Shown here: positions 35,492 through 43,922 of the stretch, one piece after another | How the letters are laid out: each line of letters begins with the position of its first letter | How positions within the stretch are numbered: the first letter of the stretch is position 1 | Assembly (NCBI RefSeq): GCF_003071065.1 | Contig: NZ_QCXX01000001.1 | Coordinates: forward strand, 740,971-804,970 | DNA from: Sphingobacterium athyrii | Lineage (GTDB): Bacteria > Bacteroidota > Bacteroidia > Sphingobacteriales > Sphingobacteriaceae | Length of the DNA stretch: 64,000 bases | Direction: 5' to 3' | Notes under the pieces: generated by a model | What the model was told of the DNA's origin: nothing | What the model saw: only the letters and a program-made list of their open reading frames with translations | Database searches by the model: none | Translations under genes and position numbers: made by a program

Positions 35492-36358
35492 ATGAATAGA
35501 AAAAATACCATTCCCATCATAGATAGTTGCAGTCTGGATCTCAACAACAAAACAACTATCCATATTGATGATTTAAGTGAATACGTCATCAAACATGATA
35601 ATATGGTGTTTCCTCACAAGCATAATTTTTTTCATTTTGTACTATTCACGAAAGGTTCAGGTAATCATATTATAGATTTTAATCACTACAAAATTCAGCC
35701 ATTTCAGATTTATTTCATGGCTCCCGGTCAAGTGCATACATGGAACTTTGCGGGTGATGAAGCGGGTTACGTGGTTAATTTTTCGATTGATTATTTCCAG
35801 TCCTTTTTATTACGGACAGATTATCTGGAGCGCTTTAGTTTCCTACAGGGTAAAATCGAACATTTAATTTTTGAACTGGAAGAACCTTGCCGTGCGCAGG
35901 CGACAAATATCCTTGACGAAATCTTATCGGCCAAGTCTGTCGGATTATCCGAAGATTATATTCGTACCCTTCTGCTTCAATTTTTATTGTTTGTTTCTAT
36001 TTGTTCAGAAAAAGAGCAAAAAGAGGGCAGCAACCCGTATAATCATAAAATATTCAATAGTTTTCAGCAATTGGTAGAGCAACAGTTTAAATCCACCAAA
36101 TTACCGAGCATATATGCCGATCAACTGTTTATCACCCCCAATCACCTGAATGCGATCTGTAAAGCCTATATCGGTCAGTCCGCGGGTGAGATCATCCGCA
36201 ACCGAATTGTTCTGGAAGCGAAGCGACTCTTGATCAATCGAAATTTAAATATCACTGAAATTGCAAATGAATTGCAGTTTAAGGACAACTCTTATTTCAC
36301 CAAATTTTTTAAAAAATACACTGATCTCACACCTGAAGAGTTCAGAAAACAATTATAA
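35492..36358 (+). CDS. AraC-family regulator with cupin sensor domain
   Basis: A 288-residue protein. Residues about 30-115 are a cupin-like sensor (VFPHKHNFFHFVLFTKGSG, IYFMAPGQVHTW). The C-terminal two-HTH AraC domain (about 190-288) has IYADQLFITPNHLNAICK, GQSAGEIIRNRIVLEAKRLL and DNSYFTKFFKKYTDLTPEEFR. The 2-nt gap to DUF983 and short distances through the cysteine desulfurase suggest a shared transcript. Its ligand and targets are unknown. Confidence 0.92.
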   Translation: MNRKNTIPIIDSCSLDLNNKTTIHIDDLSEYVIKHDNMVFPHKHNFFHFVLFTKGSGNHIIDFNHYKIQPFQIYFMAPGQVHTWNFAGDEAGYVVNFSIDYFQSFLLRTDYLERFSFLQGKIEHLIFELEEPCRAQATNILDEILSAKSVGLSEDYIRTLLLQFLLFVSICSEKEQKEGSNPYNHKIFNSFQQLVEQQFKSTKLPSIYADQLFITPNHLNAICKAYIGQSAGEIIRNRIVLEAKRLLINRNLNITEIANELQFKDNSYFTKFFKKYTDLTPEEFRKQL

Positions 36359-36360
36359 CT

Positions 36361-36786
36361 ATGGAAGAAGTTAAATACGAATTATCCGAATTTAAAGCGG
36401 CATGGCAAGCAAAATGTCCAAGGTGTAGAGTCGGTCATGTATATAAAGGTCCGGCCTATGGTCTAAAGGTTCAAAAAATGAACAGTCACTGCGAATATTG
36501 TGGCCTTCGTTATGAGCGTGAACCAGGCTATTTCTATGGTGCCATGTACGTCACCTATGCATTTGCCATTGCGGAGATGGTCACAGCCTGTATGGCAACT
36601 TATATCTTTACTGGAAATGATTCATCCTTCATTCTTTATGCGACTGTTGCTATATTAAGTGTTGTATTAATGTCTCCCTTCAATTACCGGTATTCACGTA
36701 TCATTTTGATGTACTGGCTGACCCCGGGATTACGCTATGACCCCAATGTCAAAAAGAAGGAAGTTGATGTGAAAGCTTCTGCATAA
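36361..36786 (+). CDS. DUF983 zinc-ribbon membrane protein
   Basis: A 141-residue protein. Residues 20-50 carry two CxxC pairs (CPRCRVG and CEYCG) with GPAYG and YEREPGYFYGAMYV, the DUF983 signature; two or three transmembrane helices follow (FAIAEMVTACMATYIF, ILYATVAILSVVLM). The family function is unknown. It starts 2 nt after the AraC stop and ends 26 nt before the cysteine desulfurase. Confidence 0.88.
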   Translation: MEEVKYELSEFKAAWQAKCPRCRVGHVYKGPAYGLKVQKMNSHCEYCGLRYEREPGYFYGAMYVTYAFAIAEMVTACMATYIFTGNDSSFILYATVAILSVVLMSPFNYRYSRIILMYWLTPGLRYDPNVKKKEVDVKASA

Positions 36787-36812
36787 ACAGCATTATCCTT
36801 ATCTTTATACTG

Positions 36813-37991
36813 ATGAAGGATACCATATATTTGGACAACAATGCAACCACCCGAATTTTGGATGAGGTATGGCAGGAGATGACCCCTTATTTCATCCAAA
36901 ATTACGCTAATGCGTCCAGTGTTTACCACCAGATGGGTAGAGCAGCAAATGCAGCGGTCCAACAGAGCAGAGCACAGGTCGCCAAGGCTTTAAATTGTAC
37001 GCCAAAGGAAATTTTTTTCAATTCCGGTGCTACGGAGAGCATCAATACCGTACTGCAGGGCGTATTCGACAGATACCGGTCCCGGGGAAATCACATCATT
37101 ACAGCTGCTACAGAACATAAAGCGGTATTAAGCTGCTGCGATCAGCTGACCAAACAGGGTGCCCTAGTCACCTATCTCCCTGTTGACGAACGAGGGCACA
37201 TTTCGCTAGATGATCTTAAAAGTGCCATTACAACCAAAACCATACTAATCTGCCTGATGGCGGCGAATAATGAGACAGGCGTACTTTCTGAGATCGGACA
37301 GGTGGCCTCCATCTCGCAAGAAGAAGATATTCTATTTTTTTGCGACGCCACACAAGCAATCGGGAAAGTTGCGATTGACCTGCAGCAGCTCCCCATCGAT
37401 CTCTTATGTTTAAGTGCACATAAAATTCACGGCCCAAAGGGAATCGGTGCGCTGTACATTCGACGCAAGTCAAAGCCAATTCAGCTTACACCATTAATTT
37501 TAGGCGGCGGTCAGGAGAATGGTTTTCGGGGCGGCACCTACAATGTTCCGGCTATCGTCGGCTTTGGAATGGCGATCTCCATGCTAACTCCGCAAGTCTA
37601 TGCGACCGTTCAGGAGTATCGGGATCTGCTGGAAAATGAATTGGCTGATATCCCTGAAATCACGATACATGGGCAAAATACTCCCCGACTCCCAACGACA
37701 AGCTATATCAGTTTTAAACATGTGCTCGCAAGCGAGATTATGACCGCCTGTCCTACTTTGGCCCTGTCCTCAGGCTCCGCCTGTGTAACCGGATCAAGGG
37801 AGCCCTCGCATGTACTGCTGGCCATGGGTATATCCAAAGAAGATGCGCTTTCTGCGATCAGATTTAGCTTAAGTATTTTGACTACGCGTGAAGAAATTCT
37901 ACAATGTGCACAATTGATCAAAGAAGCCGTACAAAAAATAAGGGATCAATCGCCAATATGGCAACTTTATAAAGCGGGTTTGATCAGTTAA
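36813..37991 (+). CDS. Cysteine desulfurase (NifS/IscS class)
   Basis: A 392-residue PLP enzyme that removes sulfur from cysteine to form a persulfide for Fe-S clusters and other thio-compounds. The start YLDNNATTRILDEV, the PLP Lys in LSAHKIHGPKGIGAL (about residue 206), FCDATQAIGK and the catalytic Cys loop SSGSACVTG (about residue 328) are all present, as in class I enzymes. An A-type Fe-S carrier follows 80 bp downstream with its own promoter, supporting a role in Fe-S assembly; no IscU is adjacent. Confidence 0.93.
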   Translation: MKDTIYLDNNATTRILDEVWQEMTPYFIQNYANASSVYHQMGRAANAAVQQSRAQVAKALNCTPKEIFFNSGATESINTVLQGVFDRYRSRGNHIITAATEHKAVLSCCDQLTKQGALVTYLPVDERGHISLDDLKSAITTKTILICLMAANNETGVLSEIGQVASISQEEDILFFCDATQAIGKVAIDLQQLPIDLLCLSAHKIHGPKGIGALYIRRKSKPIQLTPLILGGGQENGFRGGTYNVPAIVGFGMAISMLTPQVYATVQEYRDLLENELADIPEITIHGQNTPRLPTTSYISFKHVLASEIMTACPTLALSSGSACVTGSREPSHVLLAMGISKEDALSAIRFSLSILTTREEILQCAQLIKEAVQKIRDQSPIWQLYKAGLIS

Positions 37992-38043
37992 TTTATGACA
38001 TTCTAAAAACTTAAGAGCAGACGAAATATAGCGAGATTGTATG

Positions 38044-38051
38044 TATCTTTG
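38044..38051 (+). promoter_or_regulatory. -7 box TATCTTTG of the A-type carrier gene
   Basis: A perfect TAnnTTTG box 20 nt upstream of the ATG at 38072, in the 80-bp gap after the desulfurase. Confidence 0.5.
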
Positions 38052-38071
38052 TTGTAGACAAAGATAGAACT

Positions 38072-38398
38072 ATGATTACAGTTACTGATAAAGCAAAGAC
38101 TCGTATCGAGGAAATCATGAAGGATGAGCAATATGACAGCAATTACTTTGTGCGTGTTGCTGTAGAAAGTGGTGGTTGCTCAGGCTTAAGCTATAAACTG
38201 AATTTCGATAATGAGGAAAAAAAGGGTGATCAGTTTTTCGAAGATAAAGGAGTGAAAATCTGTTTAGATATTAAATCATTCCTCTATTTAGCGGGAACGG
38301 AACTTGACTACTCCGATGGACTGGACGGAAAGGGATTTGAATTTCATAATCCAAATGCAAGCCGTACCTGTGCCTGCGGAGAAAGTTTCTCGGTATAA
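38072..38398 (+). CDS. A-type iron-sulfur cluster carrier (IscA/SufA/ErpA-like)
   Basis: A 108-residue protein with the HesB/IscA fold. The three conserved cysteines are the one in VESGGCSGLSYKL (about residue 35) and the CACGESF pair near the C-terminus, which bind Fe or an Fe-S cluster for transfer to apoproteins. It follows a cysteine desulfurase on the same strand. Whether it acts as IscA, SufA or ErpA cannot be told from sequence alone. Confidence 0.92.
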   Translation: MITVTDKAKTRIEEIMKDEQYDSNYFVRVAVESGGCSGLSYKLNFDNEEKKGDQFFEDKGVKICLDIKSFLYLAGTELDYSDGLDGKGFEFHNPNASRTCACGESFSV

Positions 38399-38423
38399 CC
38401 TGATCCCATCCAATAGAACAGAA

Positions 38424-38455
38424 AAAGCCCTGAAATAATTTCAGGGCTTTTTTTT
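38424..38455 (+). terminator. Terminator after the A-type carrier gene
   Basis: AAAGCCCTGAAAT (38424-38436) pairs with ATTTCAGGGCTTT (38438-38450) and runs into a T-tract. Confidence 0.88.
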
Positions 38456-38648
38456 ATCACGGCCAAGGTTAGTTGCACCGACAAATTAATAGTTTTATAA
38501 TTACATATTGGCCTATTCGCTTTTTCTTGTAATATTTGTATTTTTTCAAGATTTTAATGGATAAATATCAAAAATCACAACAAAACATATTAGCAGATGT
38601 TATTTTCATATTTTTGTATCAAATAACTGAATAAGAAAAAATGATGCG

Positions 38649-39695
38649 ATGTACAACGATCCGTACATTGCTTTTCAATTGACTCATATGGAGGGAAGAA
38701 AACTTTTAAATACCGAAGTTGCTATCAGCTTCGTTAAAGATACATTTGTCCAAGAATTAAAAAACAAGCTAAATCTGATTCCAATTTCATCACCGTTGGT
38801 GGTTCTGGATGGCACAGGATTAAACGATGACCTGAATGGCATCGAGCGCCCTGTTTCCTTTCCGATCAAATCCCTAAATGAAAAGCGGGCCGTCGTGGTT
38901 CATTCGTTGGCGAAATGGAAAAGAGTTCGGCTAAAAGAGCTTGAAATGTTACCGGGTGAAGGTATTGTCACAGACATGAAAGCCCTTCGTCCTGATGAGG
39001 ATTACACCCCCATACATTCCATTTATGTGGATCAATGGGACTGGGAAAAAGTGATTGCAAAGGATCAACGTAATTTGGTTCTCTTGAAAGATACTGTACT
39101 CCATATATACGAATCACTTCGATTTACAGAATTGCAGGTAGAACGTAAATACCCTCATATAAAAGCGATCCTACCGGAGACCATCACATTTATCTCCTCG
39201 GAAGAGTTACTGCAAAAGTACCCCGATTTAAGTGCCAAAGAACGAGAAAATGCCATCACAAGAGAATACGGGGCAGTATTTCTGTACGGCATTGGCGGCG
39301 CACTGAGCAATGGGGTAGCACATGACGGTCGGGCGGCAGATTACGACGATTGGAGCACCACTAACGAAGCTGGATACAATGGTTTAAATGGTGATATTCT
39401 TGTTTGGAACCCGATTTTAAATTCAGCATTCGAACTTTCATCCATGGGTATCCGTGTCGATAAAAAAGCATTAGCCCATCAGATGGCAATCAGAAATTGC
39501 AGCGAAAAGTCCAAACTCACGTTCCACAGTATGCTTCTTAACGATGAACTGCCCGAGTCTATGGGCGGCGGTATTGGCCAGTCGCGTGTATGCATGTTTA
39601 TGCTAAAAAAACAACATATCGGCGAAGTACAGGTCAGCATCTGGGAAGAGGATAAAAAACAAGCTCTACGAGAAGAAGGTATTGACATATTATAA
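38649..39695 (+). CDS. asnA: Aspartate-ammonia ligase
   Basis: A 348-residue class II synthetase-like enzyme making asparagine from aspartate, ammonia and ATP. The size and the segments EKRAVVVHSLAKWKR, YVDQWDWEKVI and GGGIGQSRVCMFML are typical of AsnA, which resembles the core of aspartyl-tRNA synthetase. Ammonia rather than glutamine is the nitrogen donor. An out-of-frame ATG at 38641 precedes the start. The gene is alone, with a terminator 78 bp beyond its stop. Confidence 0.94.
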   Translation: MYNDPYIAFQLTHMEGRKLLNTEVAISFVKDTFVQELKNKLNLIPISSPLVVLDGTGLNDDLNGIERPVSFPIKSLNEKRAVVVHSLAKWKRVRLKELEMLPGEGIVTDMKALRPDEDYTPIHSIYVDQWDWEKVIAKDQRNLVLLKDTVLHIYESLRFTELQVERKYPHIKAILPETITFISSEELLQKYPDLSAKERENAITREYGAVFLYGIGGALSNGVAHDGRAADYDDWSTTNEAGYNGLNGDILVWNPILNSAFELSSMGIRVDKKALAHQMAIRNCSEKSKLTFHSMLLNDELPESMGGGIGQSRVCMFMLKKQHIGEVQVSIWEEDKKQALREEGIDIL

Positions 39696-39772
39696 ACCGA
39701 TACTTATAAAGTATTATAATTCGGATCTTAAAAAGCATTCATTTGCAATAAAGGCCAATACAAAAATCTAAT

Positions 39773-39807
39773 AAAGGTAATCCATCTGAAAGAGGTGGAT
39801 TACCTTT
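39773..39807 (+). terminator. Terminator after asnA
   Basis: A 14-bp stem with one G-T wobble (39773-39786 with 39794-39807) followed by TTCGTTTT. Its right arm covers the alternative GTG start (39795) of the helicase frame. Confidence 0.75.
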
Positions 39808-39820
39808 TCGTTTTAATTCG

Positions 39821-39828
39821 TACTTTTG
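39821..39828 (+). promoter_or_regulatory. -7 box TACTTTTG directly ahead of the helicase gene
   Basis: A perfect TAnnTTTG box ending 5 nt before the ATG at 39834. It implies a leaderless or nearly leaderless mRNA and decides the start. Confidence 0.5.
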
Positions 39829-39833
39829 TTGCC

Positions 39834-41138
39834 ATGCAGCTAGAAGCTATTCTAAACAAATTAGGTATTTCATCCCTGAATGAAATGCAACAAAAGGTAT
39901 TGGACGCCTATCAACAAGATAAAGATCTCATCCTACTCTCCCCTACGGGGTCAGGAAAAACATTGGCCTTTTCATTATTAATACTACAACAGCTAAAAGA
40001 TATTGCCCGTGAAGTACAGGTTCTGGTTTTAGTGCCCACCCGTGAACTTGCTTTACAGATCGAGCTGGTCATCCGGAAACTGACAACAGGATACAAAGTG
40101 ACCTGCGCCTATGGTGGCCATAGCACACGAATCGAAAAAAATGCTTTCAAAGAAGCGCCATCTATTCTCATCGGTACCCCCGGTCGAATAAAACAGCACC
40201 TTGAAGAAGGAAATTTTGATCCGACACAGATCCATACCCTAATACTGGATGAATTTGACAAGTCATTGGAACTTGGATTTCATCAGCAAATGGATTTTAT
40301 CATTCGGCATATGCCCCAAATTAAGTCGCGCATATTGACATCTGCGACAACAATGGAAACGATTCCGGCGTTTACACAGATTCAGGCCCCCATTACAGTC
40401 GATTTCCTAAAAAATGCAGACAATATCCCACGGATCACGATAAAAAAAGTAGTCGCAACCAGCCAAAAGAAACTGGAAGCGCTATTAAAACTTATCTGCA
40501 AGATCGGCACGAAAAAAATGATTATTTTTTGCAACCACCGCGATGCTGTAAACCATATCAGTGACTTATTGGATAATCGCAATATTATTCATGACATTTT
40601 TCACGGAGGCTTGGAGCAGCAGGACCGCGAACTAGCGCTGCTAAAGTTCAGAAACCACTCCAACAATGTCTTGATTACAACAGATCTTGCTGCCCGGGGG
40701 CTGGATATTCCCGAGGTGGATGCCATCATTCATTATCAACTTCCGCATAAAGAAGATGACTTTACCCATCGTAACGGACGCACTGCACGTATGCAGGCCA
40801 AAGGTGATGTGTATGTGATATTAAAACCCGAAGAAAATTATCCCTACATTTCCGCTGATACAGCTGAAGAAGAATTCCCGGATTTTTATGATCTTCCCGA
40901 AAATTCTCCCTTTGCGACACTTTATGTCAGCGCAGGAAGGAAGGATAAAATCAACAAAATTGACATTGTTGGCTTTCTGTTAAATCTGGACGGAATCGAA
41001 AAAGACGATATTGGCATTATCGAAGTCAAAGACAAAGTTGCTTATGTTGCGGTTAAACGCAAACTTGCTTTAACGATCATTAATGCCGCAAATGGACAGA
41101 AGGTCAAAGGCCGAAAAGTGAAAGTTGGCAGAACTTAG
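39834..41138 (+). CDS. DEAD-box ATP-dependent RNA helicase
   Basis: A 434-residue RNA helicase. The start is placed at ATG 39834 because the frame upstream runs through the asnA terminator and the promoter. Q motif ISSLNEMQQKVL, motif I SPTGSGKT, Ia PTRELALQ, II written as DEFD rather than the usual DEAD, III SATT, and the C-terminal TTDLAARGLDIP and HRNGRTAR (motif VI) are all seen. A C-terminal 70-residue extension resembles the DbpA RNA-binding domain (KINKIDIVGFLLNLDG). DbpA-like activity in 23S rRNA maturation is a reasonable guess. Confidence 0.92.
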   Translation: MQLEAILNKLGISSLNEMQQKVLDAYQQDKDLILLSPTGSGKTLAFSLLILQQLKDIAREVQVLVLVPTRELALQIELVIRKLTTGYKVTCAYGGHSTRIEKNAFKEAPSILIGTPGRIKQHLEEGNFDPTQIHTLILDEFDKSLELGFHQQMDFIIRHMPQIKSRILTSATTMETIPAFTQIQAPITVDFLKNADNIPRITIKKVVATSQKKLEALLKLICKIGTKKMIIFCNHRDAVNHISDLLDNRNIIHDIFHGGLEQQDRELALLKFRNHSNNVLITTDLAARGLDIPEVDAIIHYQLPHKEDDFTHRNGRTARMQAKGDVYVILKPEENYPYISADTAEEEFPDFYDLPENSPFATLYVSAGRKDKINKIDIVGFLLNLDGIEKDDIGIIEVKDKVAYVAVKRKLALTIINAANGQKVKGRKVKVGRT

Positions 41139-41166
41139 AAAGCATAACGACGTGTATCTACGTGTA

Positions 41167-41198
41167 AAAAAAGAGGTTTGCTGGCAAACCTCTTTTTT
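41167..41198. terminator. Bidirectional terminator between helicase and mqnA
   Basis: A perfect 15-bp inverted repeat (41167-41181 with 41184-41198), A-run and T-run on the two sides; convergent genes. Confidence 0.9.
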
Positions 41199-41224
41199 TA
41201 TTTGGCACGTTAAGCTTTACTTGA

Positions 41225-41953
41225 TCAATCCAGATCTTTTAAATAGCCCAGATAACGTTGTACAGCTTCCCGTTTTTTATCCGTTAGGTGAAAGTCAAGA
41301 TGTGCCGTTAAATATTTTGTATAGTCAAATCCTTCAAATTCAGGCAGTCCCTCAATGACATCGGTCGCATGAGCTACGCCATAGGCGAGCGCATCATTGA
41401 AATCTTTCACAAATGATTCGGGCAACTTTTTATTGCTTACCCATAGTGCAAACGCAAAAGGCAATCCAGTAAAATCAAACCATTCCTTTCCCAAGTCATA
41501 AACATAGGGTACGGTATTCTTTTTACCGAAGGTGCGGTCACCGATCAGGACATAAGCATCTGGCTCCACCCCGTCGTCAGTAATTAACTGAACATCTCTT
41601 TTCCAATAATTTTTTAGCAGCACACGGGCCAGACCATTCGATGTACGCGATTGCTTGTCCAACTTGAGGGTCTTCACCTCGTTAATGGGCTTATTGGAAA
41701 AAATAAACACCGAATCAACGGCGCCTTCAGTTCCAATACAAAAATCCGTATTGATGTAATATTCGGGGAGACTTAATAGTGCGGCCGTTGGAATAATTCC
41801 CATATCAGCCTCGTCATCTATTACTTTTTGTGCGCAGGCACTTGGATAATCGACACTGAGATCAATCTGATCCATAACCTTTGATTTACGTATTCCGTTC
41901 AAAAACGGATAAGTGTTTGTGTAAGATACGGCTGAAACTCTAATTTTATTCAT
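41225..41953 (-). CDS. mqnA: Chorismate dehydratase, futalosine menaquinone pathway
   Basis: A 242-residue enzyme that dehydrates chorismate to 3-enolpyruvylbenzoate, the first step of the futalosine route to menaquinone. The opening VSAVSYTNTYPFLNGI, DMGIIPTAALLSLP and SRTSNGLARVLL belong to the MqnA/MqnD periplasmic-binding-like fold; MqnD has a different start. The gene overlaps the upstream phosphatase by 8 bp, and mqnE lies further upstream on the same strand, which fits the same pathway. Confidence 0.9.
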   Translation of the reverse strand: MNKIRVSAVSYTNTYPFLNGIRKSKVMDQIDLSVDYPSACAQKVIDDEADMGIIPTAALLSLPEYYINTDFCIGTEGAVDSVFIFSNKPINEVKTLKLDKQSRTSNGLARVLLKNYWKRDVQLITDDGVEPDAYVLIGDRTFGKKNTVPYVYDLGKEWFDFTGLPFAFALWVSNKKLPESFVKDFNDALAYGVAHATDVIEGLPEFEGFDYTKYLTAHLDFHLTDKKREAVQRYLGYLKDLD

Positions 41954-42572
41954 TCATTAATGCTTCTAAGTGATCTGTATTGTAATGATCTATAATTTCA
42001 AATTGACCATTATCGTACAGCAATTTATATAAAGCAGTATTTGTGTGCGGAAAATCGTCCATATATCGGGCATCAATGCCAGTCATCAGGCAAAGCATAA
42101 TACGTAATGCACGACCATGCATGCAAACAAGGATATTTTGCTCATTTGTTTGGGCCAGCATATGATCCAGTGCAACTTGCTGACGGTTCATCAATGCGTT
42201 AGGAGACTCTCCATTTTCAATACTGACATCCAATTCTCCGTTACGCCATGCAGCAACCAATTGTTCAAAACCAGTCAACAACTCGGGCGTCTGCTCCTTT
42301 CCTTCGTAGATTCCCCAGCTAATTTCGTCCAATCCGACGAGCTGTTCCCAAGGCAAGTTAAGATCAATAAAACCCTTTACCGTCTGGTGGGTACGCAATA
42401 AAGTTGAAGTGTATACTTTGTCAAAAGGCACTGTATTGTACCGTTCAAAGAAAGCCTGAGCCTGAGCCATTCCGGTTTCATTTAATGGAGAATTAACCCC
42501 TCTCCCCTGCACAATGCCTTTTAAATTTAGATCAGTCTGTCCGTGTCGTATAAAATAAAATGTCTTTTTCAA
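41946..42572 (-). CDS. Histidine phosphatase-family protein
   Basis: A 208-residue member of the phosphoglycerate-mutase-like superfamily. The phosphoacceptor motif FIRHGQTDLN (His at about residue 9), a second Arg in STLLRTHQT and the CMHGRALRIML His near residue 152 are present. Members act on small phosphate esters; the substrate here is unknown. It is sandwiched between mqnE and mqnA, overlapping mqnA by 8 bp, so a part in menaquinone synthesis or housekeeping is possible but only suggested by position. Confidence 0.9.
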   Translation of the reverse strand: MKKTFYFIRHGQTDLNLKGIVQGRGVNSPLNETGMAQAQAFFERYNTVPFDKVYTSTLLRTHQTVKGFIDLNLPWEQLVGLDEISWGIYEGKEQTPELLTGFEQLVAAWRNGELDVSIENGESPNALMNRQQVALDHMLAQTNEQNILVCMHGRALRIMLCLMTGIDARYMDDFPHTNTALYKLLYDNGQFEIIDHYNTDHLEALMNE

Positions 42573-42589
42573 AATGGGTATAGTCTAAT

Positions 42590-43789
42590 TTATGAGTTCA
42601 CAACAGGTAGTGCGTAATAACTTTTCTTTTTGGAGTCTTCGTCAAAGACAACATCTTTATAGTCTGTTACCACATTATATAATGTATCCCGTTCGATGGG
42701 ATGACGTCCTACCTTTTTGATTAATTCCACGACCTCTTGCGTTGTCATCCCGGGCTTTTGCTCCTCGGCACCGGCCATGCTGTAGATTTTGGTTGTATCG
42801 TCCAAAGTGCCATCAATATCATCCACACCGAAAGCCAACGATAATTGTGCAGTGTCTCTCGAAATCATGGCCCAATACGCTTTGATATGGTCAAAATTAT
42901 CCATGTAGATCCGCGCAACCGCATAGTTCCTTAAATCTTCGATAACCGAAACCTCGGGGATGTGCGACATTTGGTTTTCCTTATTCCGAAATTTCAACGG
43001 AATAAATGTTTGAAATCCGCCCGTTTTGTCTTGCAGCTGTCTCAAACGCTCCATGTGATCCACCCGGTGCCAAAACTGCTCAATGTGACCATATAACATC
43101 GTTGCGTTGGTATGCATCCCCAGACGATGCGCCTGCTCATGAATGTCCAGCCATTGTTCAGCGGTACATTTGTCGTGCGCAATCTGTTCCCTGATTTCCG
43201 GATGAAAGATTTCTGCTCCACCGCCGGGCATTGAGTCCAGGCCACAAGACTGCAAATACTTCAGGCCATCATAATGGCTCAACTTTGCTTTCTTGAAAAT
43301 GTAATAATATTCTACTGGCGTGAGTCCCTTAATATGTAATTCTGGTCGATGTGCTTTACATCTTTTAAAGAAATCCGCATAAAACTCCAGATTCTGCTTC
43401 GGCACAACACCACCTGTAATATGCACTTCGGTAACGGCTTCATTGTCATATTTCTTCACAATATCCATCATGCCATCGACTTCCATTTCCCAACCTTCGG
43501 CGCGCTCTTTTATCAGCCTGGAATAGGAACAGAATTTGCAGTCATATACACAGACATTGGTGGGCTCTATGTGAAAATTGCGATTAAAAAAGGTATGGTC
43601 TCCATGACGTTTCTCACGAATGTAATTGGCTAAGACACCAAGATACCCCAATTCACCCTTTTCATATAAAAGAACTCCCTCATCAAAAGTGATACGCTCC
43701 TCTCGCAAAACTTTCTCCGCTATATTTCTTAATTCAACGTCTAAATTTTTATCATTGATCAAGAAATTTAATTTATCTAATGCGTTCAT
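42590..43789 (-). CDS. mqnE: Aminofutalosine synthase, radical SAM
   Basis: A 399-residue radical SAM enzyme. HIEPTNVCVYDCKFCSYSR holds the CxxxCxxC iron-sulfur motif, and TEVHITGGVVPKQN matches MqnE, which joins 3-enolpyruvylbenzoate with the adenosyl radical. MqnC, the related cyclase, has a different pattern around its Cys motif. The ATG at 43789 is used rather than TTG 43813: a GGAG sequence precedes it and the TTG overlaps a -7 box. The downstream genes are a phosphatase and mqnA, so pathway genes cluster. Confidence 0.9.
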   Translation of the reverse strand: MNALDKLNFLINDKNLDVELRNIAEKVLREERITFDEGVLLYEKGELGYLGVLANYIREKRHGDHTFFNRNFHIEPTNVCVYDCKFCSYSRLIKERAEGWEMEVDGMMDIVKKYDNEAVTEVHITGGVVPKQNLEFYADFFKRCKAHRPELHIKGLTPVEYYYIFKKAKLSHYDGLKYLQSCGLDSMPGGGAEIFHPEIREQIAHDKCTAEQWLDIHEQAHRLGMHTNATMLYGHIEQFWHRVDHMERLRQLQDKTGGFQTFIPLKFRNKENQMSHIPEVSVIEDLRNYAVARIYMDNFDHIKAYWAMISRDTAQLSLAFGVDDIDGTLDDTTKIYSMAGAEEQKPGMTTQEVVELIKKVGRHPIERDTLYNVVTDYKDVVFDEDSKKKSYYALPVVNS

Positions 43790-43810
43790 TAATGTATCTC
43801 CTATCTTAAA

Positions 43811-43818
43811 CAAATGTA
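43811..43818 (-). promoter_or_regulatory. -7 box TACATTTG of the mqnE operon
   Basis: A perfect TAnnTTTG box on the minus strand, 21 nt upstream of the mqnE ATG, which is itself preceded by GGAG. It rules out the longer frame. Confidence 0.5.
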
Positions 43819-43922
43819 CCGAAAAGGCAACAAAAGTTATAATAAAAATGTGACAACACTTATTCAGCAGTGTATCTTTTTCCTGTTATAAAGACGATGA
43901 AAACTCTGTCAAAACAATACCT

